DNA of 64,000 nt, taken from Welwitschia mirabilis (taxonomy: Eukaryota; Gnetophyta; Gnetopsida; Welwitschiales). This document shows positions 1-12,899 of the stretch, in pieces. The notes under the pieces are model-generated. The model made no database searches. It saw only the letters and a program-made list of their open reading frames with translations, and was not told where the DNA came from. The stretch lies in NCBI GenBank assembly GCA_051453625.1, contig JBOZIK010000001.1:47038668-47102667 (forward strand). The letters are read 5' to 3'. The first letter of the stretch is position 1; the number at the start of each line of letters is the position of its first letter. The translations under genes and the position numbers were made by a program.

Positions 1-2380
1 CTAACAAAGCAATAAAAAAAGCAAAAAACAAAAAGGGAAAAATATGAGCTCTATGAAAAAATTTTAATATAAAAATAAATTAAAAAAAGAACATAGGTGT
101 TAAATATAAAATAAGAAATCAACAATAGGTAGCAACAAGGGTCAACTAGATGATTTATGTCTCTACGCACATTGGTAGAAATATCAATATATACCTAATT
201 TTTTATACTCTTATGAAGCTAGTTATTCTCTCATGTAGTACTCTTTTTTCATATTACTCTAAGAATCTTATACTATAGTGTTTTCCATTACACCTTTTTA
301 ATGCACTATTACGATCTAGACTCTTGAAATTTTATTAGACTTTTACCACCAGTAGAACTCCCAAAGTACACATGTGAGGAAAAAGTAACCTATTTATTCT
401 AGTGTTTTCTAAATTAGTATCAAGAGTTCTAACTTTTAATAACTTATTTAAAATCAATAGCTTAAGAATTAAATTAATCAACATTTAGGACATCCATAAA
501 TGTGTGATTTTCATGCATTTTCAAGTTCCTTTTGAACAACATTATGGTTTCTAGTCATATTAGCATGACTTGTGGATATTGGGTAAATTCATATGTTTTA
601 CCATACCATCCCCATCATATCCATTATTACATTTAACTATTAATTATTCATCTATGTTCTTCACATTAATGTTCATTTATTTAACTATTCTCTAAAACAT
701 TTTTTGAATTGATCATTTTTCAAGGAACTAGAAAATCTCAGGAAGGGGATATATTATGACTTTTTAATGTATTTTAGATTTAGTCTTCATGGATGTTGAA
801 TGTGCAGTCTGCATCTTACTAGACAAATATTAAATAGTTTCTAGTACTCCACTATCATCACTAAGTAAATGAAGTGAACTAATACTAAGAAATAACATTT
901 CATATCATAACAAGCCATCCCCTTAATTAAAAACCTTCTTGAAGAATCTATCATAACTCTATTACATTTATAACCAAGCATAAGAGCCTAGATTTTCTAG
1001 CAAAAGTATTTCAATACTAGAGGAACATTATTTATTGAGAGAAATTCTATGTTTTAGACATTAATTCCATGGTTTACTAAGATTTATAAAGATTAAATGT
1101 TAAACCTTTTAGACAAAACTGATATGATACATCATTTCATTATGTATTTTAGTTTATATAATACTCAAAAGAAGGATCTCCTTCTTATGTGATGAATGTA
1201 AGGTTAAAACCCAATGTCTAGAATAGGATGAATCTATTTAAAAATCAAATCATTAGATTAAGAATAAGCTCCAAATATTTAGTTTATTGATGGGAGTTAA
1301 ATTTTAAATGATTAATTACATTAACAAGTATTCTTAAGAACTATGCACATCTTACCAGCTTATGGTTACATTTTCTTCTTTGATCATCTACTAGTAGCTA
1401 TCATGAAATGTGCTTAGAACCTAATAATAATAACAATATACATTCATGAGTTCGTAAAGAACTTAACGCATCTCTTATTAAACTAAATGAGAAAACAACT
1501 TATATGATTTAAGATTGGTGAATGTTCATTAGCATCAACTACTTATATTTCTATAGAAACATGTAGAACTCATGAAAATTTTAATCTAAGGAAATTTATG
1601 GTTTTCTATATAAGACCTAGGGAGTTAAGTATAGATAACTAGATAAGAAATAATTCATGAATTATAGATTAAGAAACTAGCCATCTAAATGTTCTTATAT
1701 AGGCTATAATTTACCTTGACTAATGAAAAGAACATGACATAGTTATTAGTAGTGCATTCTTCCCTTGAATATGTCTTTATACATATAATGTAACATGCAA
1801 TCATGCATGTAAATAAAATGTATGCATAGAAAAATTATGATACATAAAATTCAAACATTAAGTTCAATGAACTTAAGCATTTACATTAAATTTAAAATGT
1901 AACAAGGGATTGTAATAATATAAGAAGTGGATTGTGATAGTTGTTAAAATTTACCATCTAAAAGTATACTTTTTAATTCATTTTCTATGAAACTCAGATG
2001 GCATATATAATATTTTATCATTAAAAGGATATCTGATAAATAAAATATGTTTAAGTAAAACCAAATGTTGTTATTAGAGACTTAAACATATTTTTTATTT
2101 TCTTCTTTTATTAAAATCCTATTGCATAGATTGATTGCAATAAAGGTATTTAATAGTCGTTTGTCCTAAAGCTAGGTTACTATGATTTGATAAGCTAGCA
2201 ATAAGTCAATAATAAGTATTTGACTATGTTACTATCTTATAGTTAAGACATAGGTGTGAAATAAGGAATAGGAACTTTTTATCACTTAAAATATAATAGA
2301 AAAAATATATGATCAAGTTGAAATAGTTTGTAGCCCATCAATAATGAAATACATGTTGTAAAAATTTATCATGTAGTCTT
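1..2380. other. AT-rich sequence without recognisable gene
   Basis: Very AT-rich DNA with stop codons in every frame. I see no protein motif, RNA gene or clear LTR here. It is probably old, decayed repeat sequence, but no family could be assigned by eye. Confidence 0.6.
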
Positions 2381-2480
2381 NNNNNNNNNNNNNNNNNNNN
2401 NNNNNNNNNNNNNNNNNNNNNNNNNNNNNNNNNNNNNNNNNNNNNNNNNNNNNNNNNNNNNNNNNNNNNNNNNNNNNNNN
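2381..2480. other. Assembly gap (100 N)
   Basis: Run of exactly 100 N, a conventional scaffold-gap size. The 22 bases before it (2359-2380) are repeated exactly after it (2481-2502), so the two contig ends probably overlap and little or nothing may be missing. Confidence 0.95.
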
Positions 2481-4189
2481 TAAAAATTTATCATGTAGTC
2501 TTAAGATGTGATAAAGATAGTTATCAATGAGTGAGAATGTAAAAACACATACTTCAATTATCTAAGTTTATCACATAATGATGAGGTAGATTGTTAGTAA
2601 AAGATCATAGTTAACCCTACTTATCATGATGTAAGAGAATTATAAACTATAATAAACATGCAATAAATAAGAAGCATTTATTACATTTGAGAAATTGGTA
2701 ATAAAACATTATATAAGCTTTTTAAAAATGATAATAAGAAGTGAAAGGGAAAAACTAGTGTTAAATTAAATCTTATTCCAAATATGACCTACACAAATCT
2801 GGTTTGACATTAATCACATTTGTAATTTTCTTTGTTTACCTTAATAATTACCTAATAAATATAATCCTTTTCCACTAGAAAAAAGAGTTGAATTATTGAT
2901 TTCATTTGGAGAATTCATTCTAGCATTACTTATAATTCAATTTTCTTTATCATAAAGCTTGAGTTTTATTTTTACATATTTGATTTGGTTTTTTGACATG
3001 AAATCAATTTAGGGTTTTCTTATTAAAATGCTATTAAAATATGTTTAAACTAGGCAACTTAATTATTTGTTTTTTTTCTTTTATTTTTGTCTTTTATTTT
3101 TTNNNNNNNNNNNNNNNNNNNNNNNNNNNNNNNAAAGTTAATTAGAATACAAGAGTGTCTCCTGGGTTGTACAGGTTTATTTTACTTCATTTCACTCATT
3201 TATTTATAATCTGTATTAACGTATTATGCATTTAACTAGTTAAGAGATTATTGATTCATAGTGTAAATTGTATTTTATCTATTATTGTATAACCTGATAT
3301 GCATTTAGTCCTTTAATCAAGAAATAATTTACAATAAATTATAATTTTTACTTTAATGCATCACTAATAGAGTAATATACTATTAACATTATAGAATTGA
3401 TGCGTTCATCTTTCTGTGAGGTGGATGTGAATGTTAAAGCTAATTGTATTTTTTTGCTTTATTTTTTGTGATAACTTTTCAATTTTATTTAAGTTATTTT
3501 TATTCCCTAGATAGGATGTGAAACTAGTTGCATATGACTAGCTTAATTTTAGTTTTTATTATTTTGAATCCACATGCAAAGCTTCGATGGAATACAATCG
3601 ATAGTTCATTGATTATCTTAACTAGTTTTTAAACATAATGATATCATCTTTGATGAAATAGCTAAAATTAATAACCCTATTTTCTTTACATCTTTTGATA
3701 ATCTAATTTCAAGCAAGGGAGAGATAATAGAATCTCTAGATGATGCTATAACATAAGACGTAGATGAAGTATATTTACGTAATCAAATTTAGATTCTTAA
3801 ATTTTAAGAATAAATTATCATCCTAATAGTGAAAGAGAAAAATGTTCCTACTGCATGTAATAGTGATGAACTAGACTCAAGTCATCCCATGAAATACAAA
3901 ATTTATGTTAGGTAAGAGAAATCATGATTTAATGTATGATAATGAGAGAAGTCTAATGGAAGAGGATATAAACAAGACCATACAAAATGAAAATGAATTC
4001 ATTTTAACATTAAATCAAATAAATGATATGAAGCTAGCTAGTGTAAAAGTAGTTTCTAAAAATCCAAAATAAAGAAAAGTGATGTAAAAATAAGATTACA
4101 CGCTCATGAATAATAAAACTTATGAATTCGTTAAAGTAATCAAAAGCTAATCGACATGAAATAGGTGTTTCATATTAAATATAATGAAG
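2481..4189. other. AT-rich sequence without recognisable gene
   Basis: No gene is visible. A 31-base N run lies at 3103-3133. The last part (about 3640-4189) leads directly into the copia RT relic and may be the degenerate linker between integrase and RT, but no motif proves it. Confidence 0.5.
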
Positions 4190-5440
4190 ATGGTATAATC
4201 AATAAATACATGACCTAATCAATTATCAAAGGTTTTACATGAAAGAAAAGAATCAATTACAGTGAATATTTATGTCTATATAAAAATCCATGTCATACAA
4301 ACTATTCTATTCTTATTCGTTTAATATGATTGGACTTTAAATGAAGGTCTTGAGGAAGAACTATACATAACCCAACTTGATTGTTTTCAAATAAACGCCA
4401 TAGAAAAAAGTTTACATATTAAAGAAAAAGTCTTTTATGAATCAAGATAAGCTTTCTTAACATGGTTTTAAAAAATTACTAAATTTCTCATACATATTAG
4501 TTTCAAAAAGTTACCCATAAATGACAATCTTTACATAAAAACACATGAAAAATACAAAAGAGCTATAATGCTATTAATTTATGTTAATAATATAATATTA
4601 ATAAGGAAGCACAAAAAATAAATTATGTATGTAAGATATGCCCTTATTTAAAAATGTATAATTTTAGAACTTGGAGTTCTTAAGTATTTTCTAGAATTTT
4701 AAATAGTAAAAAAGAGAAAAAATTAATTTTTTTCCAACCAAAATAGGTCAATGGTATATAATAAAAGTTTAAAAAATTATGAATAACAAAGCAGTCTTAT
4801 AGAGTAAGGCATGAAGCTAACATCAAACAGAACATAAAAAAGGATATAAATTATGAATTTTTAGAAATTAATTGAAAAATTTATATATCTATTAAAAACT
4901 AAACTAAATATCACACTCGCCATTAATAATATTATAGGATTCACACATTATCAAAATGAAGCATATATGAATTTAGTAAGTAACATACTAAGATATCTTA
5001 TTAAAACAATAAAACATAGGATAATTTTCAAAAAAAGTGAAAAAAATTAATTGACTACATAGATTTAGATTAGGCTAGAGTTGAAGATGAAAGATTAACT
5101 ATAGGCTATTTCATTTACTTTCTTGGAGGGACTATTTTATGCCTAAGTCAAAAATAAAAGACAACCATGCTTTCTTTTGCTAAAGTAGAATAAACTATAG
5201 TAGCAATATTGTATTTTGAATTAAATTGGATCCATCAAATCTTAAGAGATCTTAGCAAAGATGTTTATATTCCAATTCACATATATTTTGAAAATTCAAG
5301 AATTAAAAAATCTTGTATATCATGAAATAATTAAACATATTTAAGTAAATTTCCACTAGATTATAAAACTCTACTTAGAAGAAGTCATCAGATCAAGCTA
5401 CATCAACATAAAATGGCAAATAGCAAATGGATTCATGATA
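4190..5440 (+). pseudogene. Ty1/copia reverse transcriptase-RNase H relic
   Basis: Decayed pol fragment of a Ty1/copia retrotransposon. Conceptual translation across many stops gives the family landmarks in order: a DG-NKY...KGF start like the copia RT N-terminus (about 4190-4240), a GLEEELYI.Q block (about 4345-4375) matching the usual 'L(D/E)EE(I/V)YM.QP' segment, LLIYVNNII (about 4570) at the place of the YVDD catalytic box, and LGVLKYFL (about 4670). The RNase H part follows, with VLRYL.KT, a SFTFLEG block and a KHI.V segment up to about 5430. The YVDD aspartates are lost (VNN), so the enzyme is dead. The 3' side is cut off by the LTR starting near 5674. Confidence 0.75.
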
Positions 5441-5673
5441 CCACTTAGAGGAAGTAAATTTTAGTAAGTCTCTCTATATATCAAAAATGAAGATTTATAT
5501 GTTTGACAAAACATAAAATAGATGAAATACAAATATAAAAAAATTATGTTTTATCTTCATTTTTAATAAAATGTGTTTCATCAAGATGAAGAGAATTCCC
5601 AAAATGTTTAAAATATCAAATTAAATTATATGAAAATTGATTAAATTATTGATAATTATTTTGTGAAAGTCAT

Positions 5674-7030
5674 TATTAACATGTAAAAATTGACATTCTA
5701 ATTAAGTTAATAGACCAGTTTATCCTAATAGAAGAAATTAATATAATTGATTTTATTGTAAGAACATGTTTTTTATTAATTTTCTATAATAACTAATAGT
5801 TTGCCTATGACATTTTCAAGACATTTACTGTACTTTGAAGGACATGCTTAAAATTAAAGATAATCTAGCTTAAAATGTTGGTGTCGCTATTCAAGTCATC
5901 TAGTGCCATAAGTCTTTCCAAGTAAAATTCCTTAATTCTCACATTCTTGACTTATCATACAAAATTTAAACAAATGAAGTTATACGCTTAATCAAATTTT
6001 ACCTTAGAAATAACTTGCATCTTTAACAAAATGTGGTGGTGATGACGATGACACATAGAAGTGACACGTGACATTTCTAAGTAAGATAATAATGGAAACA
6101 CATGATGACAACAACAATTAGTAGTAGCAACAGCATTTAAGAGCCAACTATTGGTCTCATCATGGTGATATCTACCTAAATAAAGATGAAAAACATCCTA
6201 CCTAATTTCATCATTGTGTAAACACTCACTTAATGCTACAAGATAAAGGGTCGTAACCACTCCCACATACATACTTACCTATAAAAGAACTTGAAGTCCT
6301 TCATTGTAATATCTTTCATTTTAGTAAAAGATTAAACCTTTCAAGTGTCAATTCGCAATGGTCTTATAAACACTTCTTTAGTGAGTAACCTTGCCTTCAA
6401 GGATAGCTTGAGAAGTTATACCATCATCCATCTTCCTTTGATGTAATGTATTTACTTTAATACATAAAAGTTGTTTTGCTTTTGACTTTAAGTCATGAGA
6501 TACTTTGTACTTGGAACACTTAGATAATAACTTAACTATCATGTTTCATTTTTATTTTAGGAATTCCTTAATCACTTGGTCTAAGTCTTTGTGATTTTAG
6601 AGATTCTTATTACCTAGGATTCTTACTTTTCATTTTCATTACAAGCTGTGAATAATCAAGTGGCAATTGAGTTCACTAATCTTCATATGATGAATTAGAT
6701 TATCTCATCATAACTCAAGCTAATATACTTGATAGTTTGAAGTGTGTTATAGGAAAAGCATAGAATATTATTAGAGTTAATAATTCTTAGTAAAAAAGTC
6801 AGTGAAAACTTAAAGATTATTTACTTCTCTACTTTTTGAAGTCAAAGCTTCAAAACTACTACTGTCAACTCTTTCATATTCTTTTCTGTTACTTGTAACT
6901 TACAAGAAGCAGAAGCATCGAGTTCTAAAGACCTACCTTAGATATCCTTGTTGAAAGAATTATACTAATGTTGACTTAATTAAATTTAATTCATTATACA
7001 AAATAAATATATTTTGACATTATTACTAAG
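5674..7030 (+). repeat. LTR (copy A) of Ty3/gypsy Athila/Tat-type element
   Basis: This segment is repeated at 15468 onward, with clear similarity throughout. Copy C starts with a regular TG (TGTTAACATG); here the TG has mutated to TA. A promoter-like TATAAAAG is at 6280-6287, with the same position and context in copy C. The right edge is approximate: it is set just before a TGGCACAGTAGC stretch (7035 on) that resembles a mutated tRNA-Asp primer site. This is presumably the 5' LTR of the gag-pol remains to the right. Confidence 0.65.
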
Positions 7031-8182
7031 GATAGTGGCACAGTAGCTACTCAGAAAGAGCACAAATTTTCTTTTTAGCAAGCTTTTTAATTAGTTTTTA
7101 TTTTTCTATTGGTGGGTACTAGTCCACTCCAATGGTACCAAAATTAATTCTCTTTTTCCTTATTTTCTGTATCTTTTTCTTTTAGTGGTTTATACAAGTT
7201 ATTCTAGTGAAATTAAAACTGATTTAATTTTACATTTTCTTTAAGTTTTTTTCTAACATGATTTGTGTTGTAAGTCTAACAATGTATTTACAAGTAACAA
7301 TAGGCCTAGAAAACTAAAAAATTTAACTGGCATGCTTTCTGTGTTTTAATTTTGGTTTTAATTTTTTATGTAAGATTGCTATTATAACCATTAAAAATCT
7401 AAAATAAAGTTATGATTTCATTAAAATTGGGTTCATGTACACTAGCATTCTTCATTCTTGTTATGTTTTTCTATGACCTCGAGACATCAATTACTTCACG
7501 AGATCTATGTAAACCTTTATGATTTTTCTATAACCAAGGCTTGTAATTGAACTAATATTTCCTCCTTCCCTAACTAGTATCAATAGCTATCTTACATCAA
7601 AGACTTTAAAACTTTGTTTGTAATCTTTATAAAAACCTAGAAACCCTTTTGTCATTTGGGCTTTATCAAAAATCTTTCTGAAACTTGTCTAAAACCCTTC
7701 ATGGCTTGAATCTGTGATGAGTTAAGAATATTAACTAAAGATCCCTTAAATAAAATGGATCACTTTTTTGAATAGAAAAACACATAATGAAATCAATCCC
7801 ATGATGACACACAAAGGGAAAAATCCTCCACCTCTCAAGGAAAACCAAACAACAATCAAAGAGAATAAGGATTCTCATCTTAATAACAATAAAATCTAAA
7901 TGATTTACTTAATTAATGATTTCCCTTTAATGAATCATTATTAAATTAGAATATAATAGACCAATTAACTATCTACTACCTTGCCTAAGAGGTGACCAAA
8001 GCTCAAGCTAATGCAACCTACAATAATCAACCTAGGTAAACTCTTTATGGTTACCTTCAATTGCAATACGTAGGAATACCTTCATGTATAGTGCAATCAC
8101 CCATAAACCAAAGGTTATAATTCAAGCCTTCCACCATCCAACTTTTGTCTTACTTCCATGGTTTAGAATCTGAGGACTCATA
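7031..8182 (+). repeat. Ty3/gypsy 5' leader, copy A
   Basis: Non-coding leader between LTR and gag. It is similar to 8283-9204 (copy B) and 16837-17941 (copy C). It looks closer to C than to B; for example the stretch around 8095-8140 is almost identical in C. It is cut by a 100-N gap. Confidence 0.65.
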
Positions 8183-8282
8183 NNNNNNNNNNNNNNNNNN
8201 NNNNNNNNNNNNNNNNNNNNNNNNNNNNNNNNNNNNNNNNNNNNNNNNNNNNNNNNNNNNNNNNNNNNNNNNNNNNNNNNNN
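8183..8282. other. Assembly gap (100 N)
   Basis: 100 N separating two partly homologous copies of the same leader. The left contig ends in about 50 bases identical to 9156-9205, so the join falls in repeated sequence and the order here is less certain than elsewhere. Confidence 0.95.
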
Positions 8283-9429
8283 GGATAAAACCTAAGAACT
8301 AAAAATTTAACTTGTATTGTGTATTTTTCTTTATCTACTATGATTTCAATTTGGTTTTTAATCTTCTATACTATGTATTTACTTCATGATAAAATATTAA
8401 AGTTATCTTTTAAAAAATTTCATGCTCTTGTTAAGAATTGGCTATAAATGCTTATATTATTCATTTTTTTAAAAATTTTTTATGATCACGATACATTAAT
8501 ACACTTTTGAGGCATCTGCAAAGCACTATATTCCTCTTGCAAATTTAACTCACATTTAAACTGGCACAACTGCCTATGTTAATAATTGTCAATATCTTTT
8601 GTAATCCTTACACTTTGAGATTTTGTCTAAGTACTCTTTGTAAATCCAAAAATCATTAAGCCTTATAACCTGTATAAAAAACTAATTTGAAACCTATTTA
8701 AAATATCTTAAACCTAACTTTATAGCTCTTGGATCTATGATGAATCTAAAAGATTAATTAGAAACTGTTTGCAAAAAATGAAACCCTTTTCTAGATTTAA
8801 AAAACCCATAGCAAAACCAACCTCTTGATGACATCCAAAGGGCATAAGCCTCTACCTCTCAAGAAAATCCAAATAACAATCAAAGAGAACAAAACTTTCA
8901 TCTTAATAATAATAAAATCTAAATGACTTACTTAAATTTTTATTTTTCTTTTATGGACCATTATCAAATTAAGATATGATAGACTAATTAACTGTATATT
9001 ACCTTGCCTAAGAGGTGGTTAAACAGTAAGCTACTACAACCAATGATAACCTACCTATGCAAACTCTTTGTGATTACCTTCAATCACAATGCTTAAGAAC
9101 ACCTTCATGTATAGTGCAACTGCCCATAAATCAAAGATTCGAATGTAAACGTTCTACCATCCAACTTTTGTCTTACTTCCATGGTTTAGAATCTGAGGAC
9201 TCATATCTACACCTTAAGGAGTTTTGAGCTTGTATTTTCAACTATGCCCCAGTATTAGAACACATACAACACACTTAAGACTCATCTTATTCCCATTTTC
9301 CTTAAAAGGAAAGGTAAAATCATGGTTCTACACCCTCAAACCCTTTTGCATCAAAACTTGACTCAATCTAAATAAGGCCTTCATCTCTAAATTCTTTTCA
9401 AAACATAATATGAATGCCTTGAGAAGAAA
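8283..9429 (+). repeat. Ty3/gypsy 5' leader, diverged copy B
   Basis: Begins at the point equivalent to about 7305 of copy A and runs through the whole leader into gag. By eye it is roughly 80% similar to copies A and C, too diverged to be the other haplotype of A. Copy C shows the same leader-to-gag transition at about 18150, supporting this as the genuine upstream part of the gag that follows. Confidence 0.6.
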
Positions 9430-10172
9430 GGTAATGAACTATCAGCAAAAAAACCATGAAACATTTTCCAAGCCCTAGAAAGATTTAAGGACTTATTACA
9501 AAAATTCCCCTAGCATGGTTTTAAGCCAAGGAGGAAAATAAGTTTCTTTTATACTAGGTTTTCCATGAATAATAGATAACTAGTTGAGATGATGAGTAGG
9601 AGAAATTTTCTTGTCATGCCCTTAGAGAAAGTTGAGAATTATCTTGAAATCATAGCTAAAGAGTCCTAAAATTGGGAGAAACCTAGTGAACATTTTAGAT
9701 CCCATCATCTTGTTAGATTCACTAGTGTATTTAAAGTCCTTGAAATTTTTAAAACTAATAATAGGATAAATGAATTAGCAAGAAGAGTAAAATATCTAAC
9801 CACCTCATCCTTACCTTTACCTTTAATCATTAAATTAGAGTACCTACTTTTTTGCATAAATATTCATGAAATAGCTGAGTTTCTATTCATCCCTTTATTT
9901 CAAAACACAGTAAAGTAAATGAGTAAGTTAATGTGGTATGACATCATGAAAAAACTAGAAAAATAACTTGTATGCAACTACATACAACCCTGGGTGGAGG
10001 AATCACCCTAACTTTTCTTGGAAATTGGATAATTTATATAGTCAAAATCAAATCAACCAATCAAAAAACTCATTCCCTTCATCATTCTCTTATCCCTTCC
10101 AATCTAATTACCAAAAATCATCTTCATCTATCCCCTTTGAGGAATTAGTAAGAAAGTTCATGAAAACCAAAG
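9430..10172 (+). pseudogene. Ty3/gypsy (Athila/Tat-type) gag relic
   Basis: Remains of the capsid protein gene. Conceptual translation shows RFKDLL, then HGF and ISFFY followed by LVEMMSR, the conserved middle of plant Athila/Tat gag. Downstream an open stretch (9968-10174) carries YNPGWRNHPNFSW, a hallmark of this gag family close to its C-terminal part. In-frame stops occur throughout, so no functional protein is made. The neighbours in order are leader, gag, protease, RT, RNase H and integrase, the normal Ty3/gypsy order. Confidence 0.85.
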
Positions 10173-10779
10173 TCTAACTCAATCATAATCATAAAAAAAT
10201 ACTAAAGTAACATTCTTTCTCATTAAGAAATCTTGACTAGAACACTTAATCCATCACTCAATTTCTCCAATAACTTTAACAAACTTAAACCTAAATTTTT
10301 TCTACCTCAAATCAAAGGAAAATGGGTAAAATTTCCATGAGATCTTAATCAAATCTAAAGGAAGTTAGGTTTTCAAAAAAGTAGAATTGATGTACTTCGA
10401 AGAAACTAAGTCCATTCACCTTATGGGTGGAAAAGAATTAGATAATCCACTTATGTAGAATAAAACCAAAGAAAAACCAACCCCCACCAAAAATCAAGAA
10501 AAGGATAAAATAATAGAGGAATTCTTGCCTATATAAAAAGAACCCTTACCTTTTATCTAATAACTTAGGAAGGATAATATTATGAAAAAACAATTAGAGT
10601 ATTTAGAGATCTATAAGAAATTTAAGATAAATATCCCTCATTTGGAAGCTATTAAGTAAATGCCTTCCTATGAAAAATTCCTCAAAGACATGTGCACTTT
10701 GAAAAGACGCATGAATATAAAGAGCAAAGTCTTTTTAGTGCAAAATATAAGTGTAATCTTTTAGAATTAATTTCCACCC
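10173..10779 (+). other. Degenerate gag-protease linker
   Basis: Lies between the gag hallmark and the protease. It reads as charged, low-complexity linker sequence with many stops and shows no separate gene. Confidence 0.5.
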
Positions 10780-11170
10780 TAGTATAAAGGCCCTAAATGC
10801 CCTACAATCGTAATCACCATAGGAAATATGCAACTTAACCAAGCCTTATTGGACTTAAAATCCAGTGTAAACTTGCTTCCTTATAATACATATAAACAAT
10901 TAGGCTTGGAAGGGTAGCATAGAAATACAAAAATATAACTCTAGCTACTTGATAATTCTATAAAAATACATTAGAAATTATATAGGACATATTATTAGGG
11001 TTTATAGATATTATTTCCTAGTGGTTTTTGTAGTTTTGGACATGGACAACACAACAAACCAATTAGTACCCCTCATCTTAGGAAGACCTTGCCTAGTGAC
11101 TTGAAATGCCTTAATCAACTGTAGGAATGATTTGATGAAAGTTTCCATTGATATTATGACATTAAAATTG
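10780..11170 (+). pseudogene. Ty3/gypsy aspartic protease relic
   Basis: Retroviral-type aspartic protease of the same element. Translation gives GPKCPTIVITIG, then ALLDLKSSVNLLPY (about 10850-10885), which corresponds to the family's 'ALLDLGASVNLLPY' active-site block. The catalytic loop glycine is replaced by lysine (DLK for DLG). Further on, LILGRPCLVT (about 11075) matches the conserved ILGRPFL(A)T flap-distal motif, followed by ALINCRN. Stops and the changed active site show it is inactive. Confidence 0.85.
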
Positions 11171-11599
11171 AATGTTTTCAATACTGTGAAATTTTCATCT
11201 AATTATAAAGGGGTAGAACATATGGATAGGATAGGAAGCCTCTTATAAGACTAAGAGTCCTCCACTCATGTTTCTAGAAATGATTACTTAGACTCTTCTC
11301 AAAAATCATGCCCTATCACTCAGGATGAAACCTTTCTTAAAGTTAAGATTCTACCGAATAACCTCAAACATGCTTTCTCATGAGAAATTCCACCTTTCTA
11401 GTAGCTATCAATTCTTTCTTAATCTTATCCCAAGAAACTAAGTTACTAAACTTTTTAAGGAAGCATAAGCAAGTAATGGAATGGATTCTTCTGGACATTA
11501 AGAGTATTAATCTTAGCATCTACATGCATTACATTTGCTTAGAAGAGAATGAAAAGCCATTTGTAAAAGCCCAAACAAGGATAAACCAACCCCTAAAGA
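11171..11599 (+). other. Protease-RT spacer of the Ty3/gypsy element
   Basis: Holds an open stretch (11380-11616) without a family motif of its own. It occupies the variable spacer between protease and RT and is not an independent gene. Confidence 0.55.
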
Positions 11600-12430
11600 A
11601 AGTGATAAAAAAATGAGTTGATCAAACTCTTAGACAATGGAATTATCTATCCCATCTCATATAGGAAATGGGTAAGTCCTACCCAAACTGTAGTAAAGAA
11701 ATTTAGAATTATTCTAATTCCAAATGAACATAATGAGCTCATCCCCACCAAACCTACAATAAAATGGAGAATGTAAATAAATTATAGAAAATTAAATGCC
11801 ATATTTAGAAAAGATCACTTTGCGCTCCAATTTTCTAATTAAATCTTAGATCAACTTATAAGACATCCTTTTTATTACTTTTTAAATGGGTATTCAGGGT
11901 ATAAACAAATAGAAATTACCCCTAAAAACCAACATAAAACCACCTTCACCTTTCCTTATGAATTCCTTGCTTATAAAAGAATGCATGTTGGTTATGCAAT
12001 TCGCTTGCCACATTTCAATGTTACATGATTGGAATTTTTTCTGATTTATTAGACTAATGCATTAAAATATTTAAGGTTGATTTCTCTATCTATGAGATCT
12101 CTTTCAATCATTATCTGCATAACTTATACTTTATTATTGTGTGACTTAATTGGGAAAAATGTAACTTTATGGTTAATAAAGGTATAGTGTTATGACACAT
12201 TATCTCCTCTAAAGGCATTCAAGTAGATCCCATGAAATTGTTTCTAATCGCATACCTATCGATGCTACAAAAATACAAATACATTGGACCCTTTTTAAGA
12301 CATGCAAAATATTATAGGAAATTCATTAAATATTTTAGCAAATTCTCTAAACCATTGTCTAACCTCCTAAGCAAAGATACCTTTTTCAATTGAATCCTCG
12401 AGTGTCAACTAGATTTTGGACAACTTAAGG
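11600..12430 (+). pseudogene. Ty3/gypsy reverse transcriptase relic
   Basis: RT domain of the element. Translation shows LLDNGIIYPIS and KWVSPTQTVVKK at the start (about 11622-11700), INYRKLNA and RKDHF (about 11778-11820), FLNGYSGYKQI (about 11880-11915) in place of the LDGYSGYNQI box, then TTFTFPYEFLAYKRM. The YMDD box region (about 12065-12090) is lost or rearranged, but the following LHNL, LNWEKCNFMV and GIVL..HIIS blocks (about 12115-12210) are clear. Many in-frame stops. Confidence 0.9.
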
Positions 12431-12840
12431 AAAAACTTACTTCCATTCCCATCATTTAATCACCCAATTGGAGGTTACTCTTTAAATGTATGTGTAATGA
12501 TAATGATTATACAATTTGAGCCATGCTAGAATAAAGCATAGATAGAAAACCAGTCATAATATATTACATTAGTAAAACATTAAATGACACTTAATTCAAC
12601 TACAGCATTATGGAAAAAGAGCTATTGGCCATAGTCTTTCTCTTAGAGAAATTAGGCAACATCTGTTAGGTTCTAAGATGATTATCTATATAGATCACTC
12701 ATCCCTTAGATATTTATTCTCCAAAAAGGATTTAAAACCTAGATTAATTAGATGGATTCTACTTTTATAGGAGTTTGACTTAGAAATTAAAGACAAAAAG
12801 GGCTTTGATAATTTTGTTGTGGATCACCTTTTATGAATAA
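12431..12840 (+). pseudogene. Ty3/gypsy RNase H relic
   Basis: RNase H domain directly after RT. Recognisable blocks are [17 protein letters not shown] (about 12540-12590), [14 protein letters not shown] (about 12600-12640) and ITHPL (about 12695), standing for the family's DxxAL segment. The expected ADHLSR end is reduced to a weak match near 12820. Frame breaks occur throughout. Confidence 0.85.
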
Positions 12841-12899
12841 CTTAAGAGAATCCATAAAAATCCCTTTTTCATTAATGATACCTTCCCTGATGGACATAT

